This document shows positions 55,117 through 64,000 of a stretch of DNA of 64,000 nucleotides, piece after piece; within the stretch, counting starts at the first letter, position 1; every line of letters begins with the position of its first letter. The position numbers and the translations under genes are program-made. Origin of the DNA: Zizania palustris (Eukaryota; Streptophyta; Magnoliopsida; Poales; Poaceae); NCBI GenBank assembly GCA_019279435.1, contig JAAALK010000286.1, positions 24,571,931 to 24,635,930 of the forward strand, read 5' to 3'. Below the pieces are notes generated by a model that worked only from the letters and a program-made list of their open reading frames with translations, was not told the origin of the DNA and ran no database searches.

Positions 55117-57807
55117 ATGACATCTCCTGGCAAAGTCCCATCCTTGGAAGCTTATGGCTATAACTATTGGAAGAATCGCATGCGATCCTATCTCATGAGC
55201 CATGGCTCGGACATATGGGACATTTGCGTTCACGATACGTTTGTTATATTGCCAGCTGCTGAGCATGGTACTCCTGGTATCATTGCCCAACATCTGAGCA
55301 ATAGTAAAGCTGTGAACATTCTGTTTTCTGGTTTAGGTCCCACTGAGTTTGATCGTGTGAGCCATCTTTCCACTGCGAGAGAGATTTGGGCTACCCTCAA
55401 GGCACACCATGAGGGGACAGCCCAGGTCAAGGCTCGGCTCTATCAGACCTACCGGCGTGAATATGAGAACTTCACACAAAAGCCGGGTGAATTTGTTGAA
55501 GCGTTGTTTGGTCGTTTTCAATCGATCATAAACAAGCTTCGGGACAATAAGGCTGAGGGTGCTCAGTTGGTCTCAGATCACGAGCAGGCGCTCAAGGTTC
55601 TCCATACCTTGGACCCAAAGATCTGGGAAATCAAGGTATCCTCTATCATTGAGAGCACTTCTTATGATACCTTGACCATTTCTGAGTTGTTTAGCAAGCT
55701 GAAGGCCACTGAGGTTGATATCCAACTGAGATCAAATCTCACTAGCTCTGGATCAAAGTCCCTGGCCCTTGCTACACCTTCTGTTGATCCTTCTTCTGTG
55801 AGCTGTGCTGGGTTCTCTTTGATGTCTATCACTGAGGACCAGCTTGAGTCTTTGGGAGATGATGACCTGTGTCTTTTTAACAACCGAGTGCGTCGTGTTT
55901 ATGACAAAAGGATGTTCAAGAGACACAGCACAAAATCCGGGTGCTTTGAGTGTGGTGACCCAAGACACTTCATCGCCGACTGCCCCAAGCGCAATGGACA
56001 CAAGAAGGGCACCGGTGGTGGCTTCCACGACTCTGGCAAGCACGACAGCTCCTCCTTCAACAAGGGCAAGCCAAAAACAAGGTTCTTCAGAAAGGCCCTG
56101 AAGGATTACCGGCGTGAGAACAAGAAGCGCGACAAGGCCTTCTTCGCCGAGATGGAGAAGAGTTACTCCAAGCGGTCCACGTCTTCTTCCTCTTCATCGA
56201 GATCAAGCGATGAGGAGATCGTCATCAGGAAGGGGAAGGACAAGGACGATCCAGCAGGCCTCTGCTTCATGGCTTTCGGGGACAGACCGAAGAGCCACTC
56301 ACACCAGCGCCGAAGATCCCGCAAGAGCTTCTACTCAATGGCTCTTGGGGATAAGGAAGAGAAGAGCTCCTCTGATGACTCTGATGACGACGACAACGAA
56401 AAGGTATCATCTTATGAGCGCAAAATCATTGATTTACTTGAAAGCAATCGTCAGGAGTTAAAATATAGGGAAAAACTGCTTAGGGGGGCCAAGAAGAGGA
56501 TAGATGAGTTAGAGTGTGAGCTTGCCGTAGCCAACGACAGAATTGAGAGTCTATCTTCTTCCCCCTGCTTGGGTGATAGCAGTGAGTGCCCAAAGTGTGA
56601 GGTGCTTCTGTGTGACTTGTCGACTCTGAAGTCCAAGTACACAGAAAGGGTTGATGAGAGGGACACTTTGGCCACTGAGCTTGAGAGTGCTCAGCAGGAG
56701 CTGAAAGATGCCCAAGCCAATGTCGTCATGCCCTATGCTGATTGCCCATCTCATGTAGCCGTCTTAGCTGAGTTGAAGGCCAAGGGCGATGAGCATTTGG
56801 GGGATTTGGAGAGAGTGAGAGCTGAGCTAGCGCAGACTAGGCTAGAGCTTGAGACACTGTCAGTTCCACCCACTATCTGTGAGAACTGTCTATCTCTTAG
56901 AATGGAGTTGATTAAGCTGAAAGCCGAGAAGTCTGTCCAGGTAGATAGCGAGTGTGAGACATGCTTGTCTCAGGTGGAGATACTAGTTTCCTTGAGAGAG
57001 GAGCTAGCTGATTCTCAGAATGAGAACTTTTACCTCCGTTCTATCCTGTGTTGGATCAGTGCCAGAGAGCCACAGCTCGGCATGATGATCCAACAGTTCA
57101 AGAGGCAGGATGGGTTTGGGGTAGGTTACACCTACACCAAGGCTGACTTTGAGAGTGCCATTAGCCGGGCAGTGGAGTGGAGTAAAATGACTCCTGAGCA
57201 GAGATACCCCAAGACTCACTCCACTGAGTCTTTCCTAGCTAGTCAGCCCAAGGATGGAGTGATCCATGAACAGCCCAAAGCTCCACCCAAGAAGCCCATC
57301 TGGGTTCCAAAGCTCAAACACCTCCACACTTCTCTTGACTCTCTTCTAGGACCCTCTCAACCCAAGAAGACTACACCAAACACCACTAAGCCTAAGAATA
57401 CCAAGCCTCAACCACATCCCAAGAAGCCCACCTATCATTGTGAGTATTGTCAGAGAGACGGGCATCTTGCGAAGTTTTGCTTCAGGAGGAAGCGGGTTGA
57501 GAGAGCAGAAAGAGCTCGTGGTGGTCAGGAGCAGTTCTACCAGCAGGGTGGTAGACTGCGTGTTCCTCGATGCGGGGAGAGGCTGGAGGCTAGGCCGCGT
57601 CGTGTAGGTGGTGGTAGAGGAGACGGCTTTCATGCCCGTGCTCCAGTTGGTGGTGTTCGTTCCGGCAGAGCTCTAGGCCGTTTTGGCTACGGTCCTGAAC
57701 CTTGTGGCCGAGCTTTTAGGCAGAACAGAGGACCACGTTTTGAGCCGCGCTTTGGTCCAAATTCTTCTGATAGTTTTCGCTTTCCGTCTTTTGAGCAGAT
57801 GGCTTGA
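55117..57807 (+). CDS. Sirevirus-like copia Gag (element B), open, element truncated after it
   Basis: Retrotransposon capsid/nucleocapsid protein, 896 residues from ATG at 55117 (an in-frame GTG lies just before). Order: capsid-like part with KAVNILFSGLGPTEFDRVSH and QTYRREYENF; CCHC knuckle CFECGDPRHFIADC near residue 275; basic and serine-rich stretches; a long coiled coil (about 430-650) with ELKYREKLLRGAKKRIDELE; a second CCHC-type finger CEYCQRDGHLAKFC near 775; and an Arg/Gly-rich tail. The TGA at 57805 replaces a CGA seen in copia A, so in the intact family the frame probably runs on into pol. Here gypsy element 3 is inserted 37 bp later. Gag could be made, but the element has no pol. 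Confidence 0.85.
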   Translation: MTSPGKVPSLEAYGYNYWKNRMRSYLMSHGSDIWDICVHDTFVILPAAEHGTPGIIAQHLSNSKAVNILFSGLGPTEFDRVSHLSTAREIWATLKAHHEGTAQVKARLYQTYRREYENFTQKPGEFVEALFGRFQSIINKLRDNKAEGAQLVSDHEQALKVLHTLDPKIWEIKVSSIIESTSYDTLTISELFSKLKATEVDIQLRSNLTSSGSKSLALATPSVDPSSVSCAGFSLMSITEDQLESLGDDDLCLFNNRVRRVYDKRMFKRHSTKSGCFECGDPRHFIADCPKRNGHKKGTGGGFHDSGKHDSSSFNKGKPKTRFFRKALKDYRRENKKRDKAFFAEMEKSYSKRSTSSSSSSRSSDEEIVIRKGKDKDDPAGLCFMAFGDRPKSHSHQRRRSRKSFYSMALGDKEEKSSSDDSDDDDNEKVSSYERKIIDLLESNRQELKYREKLLRGAKKRIDELECELAVANDRIESLSSSPCLGDSSECPKCEVLLCDLSTLKSKYTERVDERDTLATELESAQQELKDAQANVVMPYADCPSHVAVLAELKAKGDEHLGDLERVRAELAQTRLELETLSVPPTICENCLSLRMELIKLKAEKSVQVDSECETCLSQVEILVSLREELADSQNENFYLRSILCWISAREPQLGMMIQQFKRQDGFGVGYTYTKADFESAISRAVEWSKMTPEQRYPKTHSTESFLASQPKDGVIHEQPKAPPKKPIWVPKLKHLHTSLDSLLGPSQPKKTTPNTTKPKNTKPQPHPKKPTYHCEYCQRDGHLAKFCFRRKRVERAERARGGQEQFYQQGGRLRVPRCGERLEARPRRVGGGRGDGFHARAPVGGVRSGRALGRFGYGPEPCGRAFRQNRGPRFEPRFGPNSSDSFRFPSFEQMA

Positions 57808-57844
57808 CACTGGTTTAGTTCTTTTGCTAAACCTGGTGCCGGAA

Positions 57845-60800
57845 TGTAACACCCCAAATTTTCAAAGTAATAAAAATATTATTTAATTCAATTTCCTGAA
57901 TTTATTATTCTGAAAATACCTTTAATACCCTTCTATACCATTTTGAACTACAACATAGAGCTAATGACCAAACCAGGAGCTTAAAATTTTTGTATAAACT
58001 CCCAAGGCCAAAATATATTTTTGAGAATTTTTATAAATTTTTACCAAGCTTGGAAGTAGCCCTAAGATTTTAATCTATTTTCTGGAATTATTTTTATTCA
58101 GAAATGTTTTGAAACAGTAACGGGCCTCCCTCCTCCCTTTCTCTCTCTCCCGGCCGGCCCATCCCGCCACCTCGCCCGCCTCTGGCTGATAGCCCGACCC
58201 CACCTGTCGGCACCGATCGCCTTCCCTCGCGCGCGCGCCCGACACCACGGCCCCACCCATTAGCTCTCTCGCTCGCGCGCTCACGCCCGCTAGCCAGTGG
58301 CCCCCGCCTGTCAGACCAGTCGTCTACCTCGCACCGTCGCCCCCATATCACGTCGGCCGACGGCCCCCGCCTCGGATCCACCTCGCTGGCCCCTCCCACA
58401 TTCAATTGGCGCCATTAATCGGTTCCCCGCGCCCAGCCGACCGTTTCCACCGTTAAACCACACGTTTAAGCCCCGGGAACGCCGCACCGTGCATGGCCGA
58501 GCCCTCGCCGGCGAGTTAAAGCCCTCCCTCGGCTTTCCTTGCATGCGAGCTCCGCCGGTGGCACTATTTAAGCCCCTAGCCTCCACCGCGTTCGACCCCC
58601 ACGACCATTCACAGCGAGAACGAACAGAGCGCTCCTCTCTTCGGTTTTTAACACCTCACCGCCGCTCCTACTCCGGTCGCCCCTCGCCGTCGCTAGCGAC
58701 CTCCTCCGCCCTAGCCAACCACACCACCGTGACCGCAAGGACGTCACCGACCCCGGCCGCCCCTCGGCCATCCACGAACTTCGCCGGAACGCCGTCGCCG
58801 ACAAGGACCTGAGACCACCTCGCTGTCTACCTCGTCGCCGGCCATGCCCCGTCGTCCCCGGACCACCGCCGAGGTACCCTCGTGATCCCGGCAGTATCCT
58901 CCTTCCGTTTTAGGCCTTAGCTTCGACCGCCATCGCTCGTCGTGGCCTCTGGCCCGCTCGCCATCGCCGGAGAAGACGACCGGCACGGGCTGAGTACCCG
59001 TGCCATGTCGGATTCAATACACGCCGTGTGATCTGGATCTAACGGTACTGATTAAATCCCATGTGCGGTTTAATCTGCGTCATTGGATCTGTGCGAAGGG
59101 GTACATTTTAATCTCGTGCGTCCATTAGTATTTAAAACCCGCGCTCGATCTCGTGTGTCCACGTGGTACCCTTTCGCGCGTTTTAATCCTGGCCGTCCGT
59201 TATCACTTAAGCGCCCCGCCTCGCACGCGCGCGTTGGATCTGGATCCAATGGTCCAGATCGATCCAGCGCACGCGCACAGTGCGCAGGTTCACCGTGGGC
59301 CTGGCTCACCGTGGACCCGAGGGGATTTAAATTTAGAAATAAATTCCAGAAATGCTTTTAAACTTCAAAAATTCATATCTGGCGCATTTAAACTCTAAAA
59401 ATTGCCATTCCAATTTCAGAAAATTCATACTATTATTCTCTACCCATTAGTTCAATAAAAACAATATGTTACATTAGACTTTTTCATGTTTATTTAAATA
59501 GGTATTCAAATACCCTTAGGGTAAAAATGTAAATTCAATTATTTAAATTTCAGTAAAATTCACATTTATTTTCTTTCTGTTCATATATTGAATACCACTA
59601 CATTGCCCATGAACCTTTCATTTTAAATTGATTAGGATGTTTAAAATGAGATTACTCACATTTAAAACCCTTTCTCAAAGAACAACACTTCACTTTAATT
59701 CCTTTAAAATTATTTATAAAATGAATTTCAGAACCTTAACAACTCTGTTTTTCTTTACCTTAAACCACCTTAAACCCATATGCTTGTTGTGTGATTTTAT
59801 ATTGTTTAGATTGGATGTTGTATTTATTTTACTTTTTATATTGGGAAGACTACGACGCCGTCGAGGAGCCGGAATATTTCCCGGAAGTTCCTCCCTCCCC
59901 ATTCGCTGAACAAGGCAAGTCACCAAACTAATCTTTTGAGCATGTTGAACCCATGTTTGATTAAACTATCGCTAAAACACATAGGTTATACATGCATTAG
60001 TCAAATGAACCCTTACAATATATTTATTTAGGATCCCCCGACCTTGATGTGCAACCCAAGCCATTCTCTCTAGCCTAAACTCCTTGTCACCCTATGATAA
60101 ATGTTATTAGCAAGTGTCCAATGTATCGACACGATTGCTATAGGATAAAAATGAGTCGTAGTACATGGTTCTACTATATGATCCCCATGGTCTCTTATCT
60201 ATGGAATTCTGTCGGTGTTGGAGTTGTGGTTGTGAGTGAATGCATGGTGGGTTCCGGTTGCAAGCTAGGGCATTTATCGGTAGCACCCGGTGCACTATAA
60301 GGACCGGTCTGAGGGATCCGTTGAAATACACTTCCGTACTAACCACAAGTCTAATGGGTAAGTCCTAACTAAGGTATGGAGTGTTCCAAACCGAGGCCAC
60401 CATTTGGAGATGGGTCAAGCAGCACCTGCGGGTGGCTTGTACCAATGTGGCGCAAAAGGGGGTGCGACGTTAGCCGGGATGCGGCCCGGCGCACCGGCGA
60501 AACCTAGAGCGGGTGGTTATCTCTTGGAGCATTTCATGCTGAGGTTTTGGCACGAGTTCCCGTGGTATGGGTCATCTTGTTTGGGATGAGTGCGTGCCTT
60601 GTGGGTACAGTAGTACATCTCTGATCAGAGTCATAAATCTTTTCGAAAAGCCGAGCCCACGGTCAAGGGCGGGTTGCGTGACATCCCACAGTTAGATTAC
60701 TTGAATATGGATGTGCATGTTGGTTGACATGTAAGGACTGTTGTGCGAGGAGGTAAAACGTACTCCTCGAGTTAGATGATGATGTTGATGTTCATGTTTA

Positions 60801-61205
60801 CTTTCTCGCATGATTAAAATTTGACTACACTAAATGCAATAACTGAAAATGTACTTTTCCGCACTGTTAGCCATTACCCTTCCTTGTTTATTATCCTGCA
60901 TTATTATTTGCATTTGCGGTGGCTTGTTGAGTACTTTTTGTACTCATATCCGTTGGACCCCACAGAGGATGCCTACTACGAAGACGGTATGGAGTAGCGA
61001 CCCAGTCAAGCAAAGATCCCGAAGAAGGCGTTCGTCATGCTATTTACTTTTATTACTATTTTTATTTCAACTCTGATGTAATAATTATGGTCTGCGTACC
61101 ATTAATACTGTCGTATGTACGGTTGTCGCATGATGAACCTCTTGTATTATTGTTTTTCTTACGAAATTCAATAATGTCTCGATTTTGATAAATTGGGGCG
61201 CCACA
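57845..61205 (+). repeat. 5' LTR of gypsy element 3
   Basis: Starts TGTAACACCCCAAATTTTCA inside copia B, right after the shared GCTAAACCTGGTGCCGGA, and ends AATTGGGGCGCCACA three bases before the primer-binding site. It is 3361 bp, long as in Tekay/Del-type gypsy elements. It contains a C-rich region (58120-58990) with open frames on both strands that show no known protein, and a second G+C-rich part at 60400-60600. The start of the transcript was not located with confidence. Confidence 0.85.
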
Positions 61206-61208
61206 AGA

Positions 61209-61220
61209 TGGTATCAGAGC
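61209..61220 (+). other. primer-binding site of gypsy 3
   Basis: TGGTATCAGAGC, complementary to initiator Met tRNA. Confidence 0.88.
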
Positions 61221-61342
61221 CGACCTGACTGTAGGAAGCCAAACAGACCCGCCTAGCCATTAGCTGCAGGAAATTATTTCTCGAAAACCTACTTTATAAA
61301 CTTTGTTTCTCCCCTCACTTTTATTCAACTGCTGTTTTGCAG

Positions 61343-62122
61343 ATGCCAGTATACCAAGTGCACAGCTACTTCCGCCATTACGAGGGCTTCGTCAGGGAGC
61401 TCCGCATGATGCTCACATTCCTCGGGTTCCTCTTTGAGCCCGAATTCCAAGGGGTGTACCCCGACGAGTTCGCCGGACCTTGTGACGTCTCCCTCACTGT
61501 CCACGGCTCCGGAGAGCACCTGCCACCCTACACCACCGCACTTGGGGGCCTGACTTTTGACGTCGTGTGCCAACGAGTCGCTCTCCAGGCCCTCATGGAG
61601 CTGAGGATGATCTACAATGATCGTCTTCAGAACTCGTCCTTCCGGCTTGTGCCGAAGCGTACTACCGGCGCCCACCGTAGCATCTACATCGGAGTTCACT
61701 CCATGCATGATCCGGTCATGGCCCGGTAGTCGCGTCTTCTTCAGGCTATGGACGATCTCCATACTGAGGCGATGCTCGACGCCGACGAGCACCATGAGGC
61801 GGTTGAGTTTCTTCGTGAGGAGACGAAGAACTTGATCCAACAGAACGGCGAGCTGCAGCGCAAGATTTTGCAGCTGCAGAAGGACATCGCGGAGATGGTC
61901 CCTCTCCTTCCAAGGAAGAAGAAGCACATCTGCGAGCCCCTCCCTCGCCCCAAGAGGATCCCGCCACACCCCTCCCCCGCCAGACCCTCCACCAGCGCCC
62001 CTGCACCGTGCCCCGGCCTCGTCTCCGACCCCATCATCGAGAACTTTCTCGAGCCCACCATCCCTCTGGATCCGCGAGCTCGTGGTTCCGAGAGCACGGA
62101 GACCGCCTCCGGTGGCGATTAG
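61343..62122 (+). pseudogene. extra open reading frame between primer-binding site and gag, one amber stop
   Basis: A 259-codon frame with a single TAG at 61727. The first half begins MPVYQVHSYFRHYEGFVREL and contains GVYPDEFAGPCDVSLTVHG. The second half has an acidic then Leu/Gln heptad stretch (NLIQQNGELQRKILQLQKDI, coiled coil) and a Pro-rich tail. It is not Gag, which starts downstream at 62314, and I do not recognise a family. The ATG follows TTTTGCAG, a possible 3' splice site. Codon use is strongly G+C-rich at third positions, like the gag that follows, supporting a real protein that has decayed by one point change. Confidence 0.6.
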
Positions 62123-62313
62123 ACGTTAGGAGTCACTATTTTAAATAAAGCAAAATTTTGTATGTGGTGCTATCCACAACGAGTGTGTTGTGGATGGAAT
62201 AAAAGATTGATTGTAATGAACAATTTTTACCACTTTATATATATGCCTGAGCCTTATGAGGTATTTTTGATTTTATTACTGTTTCATCATCTTTTTGCCT
62301 TATAATGTCGTAT

Positions 62314-64000
62314 GTTCAGAAAATGGCCGACCGCCAGAACACCGGCTCCAACAACGGAGAAGGAGGAAGCCGCGATGCACCCGAGGGTGTTGTACCCAAC
62401 TGTGGTTCAACGGGCCCACGTCAGTCTGGGTCGCCATCCGCCAACCACCCTACTTTGGCGGAGATGATGGCGAATCAGAACCAGCTGATCACCGCCCTCC
62501 TCACCCAAATGAAGCACCAATAGACTCAGTTGGACCGTCTGCAGAATGGGGAAGTCGCCCCTCGCGCGCCAGCACCCGCACCAACTCCCCAACTCTCGGA
62601 GTTTCTGCGCGTGCGCCCGCCCATCTTCTCAAGCACCACCAACCCGATGGAGGCCAGAGATTAGCTTCGCACCATCGGAAAGAATCTTGACCTCCTCCCC
62701 TGCACCGACCGGGAGCGAGTGGCCTTCGCCACTCACCAGCTCCAGGGCCCCGCCGCGGAATGGTGGGACAACTACCGTGAGTCCCAGCCGGAGGACCACG
62801 TGGTGACATGGGCGGAGTTCACCATCGCCTTTCGTGCCGCCCACATCCCCGCCGGTGTCATCGCGGTAAAGCAGCAGGAGTTCCGCGACCTGTAGCAAGG
62901 CAGTCGGACTGTCATGGAGTACCTCCATGAGTTCAACCGCCTCGCCCGCTATGCACCGGAAGAAGTGCGCACTGACGCCCTCCGCCAGGCCAAGTTCCTC
63001 TGGGGACTCAAGGATGAGCTGTCCATCCAGCTCGTCGCCACCGACTACGCCGACTTCAAACGGCTAGTCAATAAAGCGCTCATCCAAGAGACTGAGCAGA
63101 ACAGGTTGGACCTCAAGAAGAGGAAGATGATCGCCTTCAAGCATCAGCAGGCGAACTCTCAGAGGCCCCGCTTCGTCCCTCCACCACCAGCGCCAACCTA
63201 CCATCCTCGGCCCGCCTACAGGCCACCTCATGCTGCCGGTGGATCCAACGCCGGGCATCCTCGCCCCGCTCCACCAGCCCCGGCCGCTCAGCTGACGCCA
63301 GCCGCCAAGGCCCCGATCTTGAAGGATCGCCAAGGGAGGCCGGTCGTCTGCTTCAACTGCTGCAAGGAAGGGCACTATTCGCACCAGTGTCCTCACCCCA
63401 AGCAGCCCCAAGGCGCGGCACCCAACCAGGCGGTACGTGCCCACGTCAACCACATCAACGCGGAGGAAGCTCAGGAGGCTCCGGAAGTCATGCTCGGTAT
63501 GTTTACTGTGAATTCCATACCAGCCGTGATATTATTTGATTCTGGAGCAACACACTCCTTCGTCTCAGAAGATTTTGTGAAAATCAACGAATTGGACGTA
63601 CTCCCTCTATCCGTCCCCATGGTGATTGCCACCCCGGGCAATAGAACCTTAGCCCGCTTATACAGTCCTAAGGTTCAGATAGAGATCCAAGGAGTATTAT
63701 TCTGGGCCGAGCCAGTCCTCATAAAATGCACCGGACTCGACCTCATCCTCGGGATGGATTGGTTGATGAAACACAAGGGAATGATTGACTGTGCCAAACA
63801 GTCCGTCACAGTGGTCAACCCTGAAGGCGCAACCGTCACCTTTCGGATGACCAGTCGCAAACCACTCGAAGCGTCCCTCCACTCGCTAGCTCTTGAAGAA
63901 GTACCCATAGTCAAGGAGTTTATGGATGTCTTCCCTGAAGACCTACCAGGCATGCCTCCCAAGCGGGACATCGAATTCAGAATCAAACTTATCCCCGGGA
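62314..64000 (+). pseudogene. Ty3/gypsy gag-protease of element 3, three amber stops, runs off window
   Basis: Gag from MADRQNTGSNNGEG at 62314 (an upstream in-frame ATG is at 62305), with the retrotrans_gag core LQGPAAEWWDNYRE and the CCHC knuckle CFNCCKEGHYSHQC near 63355. It then runs in the same frame into aspartic protease (LFDSGATHSFVSEDF, LILGMDWLMKHKG) and toward RT (DVFPEDLPGMPPKRDIEF) at the window end. TAG stops at 62521, 62662 and 62893 break gag; no frameshift is seen. The protease motif is canonical, unlike in gypsy 2. The position inside copia B makes this the youngest of the visible retroelement insertions here. Confidence 0.88.

Noticed and set aside
58094..58986. Open frames on both strands in the C-rich part of the gypsy 3 LTR
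   Set aside because: Overlapping frames in several phases are expected from the high G+C content; no conserved motif is present and the region lies wholly inside an LTR.

Overview
This is a window of plant nuclear DNA, most likely from a panicoid grass (maize, sorghum or sugarcane type). The evidence is the intron structure and protein of an NAD glutamate dehydrogenase gene, grass-type MITEs, CACTA termini, and heavily nested long-LTR retrotransposons. A run of exactly 1000 Ns marks an assembly gap. There is no prokaryotic content.

Layout. (1) 1-5600: one host gene, a 9-exon glutamate dehydrogenase on the minus strand (coding span 2095-5301) with a TATA box at 5553-5560. (2) 5600-10988: AT-rich intergenic DNA with MITEs (TAA- and TA-flanked) and an LTR-like remnant. 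(3) 10989-29577: a hAT transposon with an exact 8-bp target duplication (CCCAACAT) and a 21-bp terminal inverted repeat. Its transposase is dead. A 15,095-bp CACTA transposon (11357-26451, target duplication GAA) sits inside it. Every reading frame of the CACTA element can be spliced into an intact protein: a 1120-aa TNP2-type transposase, a small Cys-rich/coiled-coil protein of unknown function, and a 606-aa TNPA/Transposase_24-type protein. (4) 29578-31994: remnant of an older CACTA-like element and a solo LTR with target duplication AATAT. (5) 31995-64000: nested LTR retrotransposons. These are a degraded minus-strand Ty3/gypsy element with its own solo-LTR insertion, a degraded Sirevirus-like Ty1/copia element (A), the gap, a second minus-strand gypsy element interrupted by copia element B, and B itself interrupted by a third, plus-strand gypsy element that runs off the window.

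The most interesting signal is in the CACTA element. Its three genes are built on one plan: an antisense tRNA-like sequence with a T-run just beyond its 3' end, then a GC-rich noncoding leader, a leader intron, and a start codon 2-4 nt after the 3' splice site. The tRNA-like sequences lie at the left edge and at both intergenic boundaries, which suggests a boundary or Pol III role. This is inference and untested. A 445-bp tandem array, a 40-bp palindrome-bearing repeat, a 12-bp ACGT-rich minisatellite and shared subterminal motifs complete an element that looks young and possibly autonomous, inside a host element that is clearly dead.
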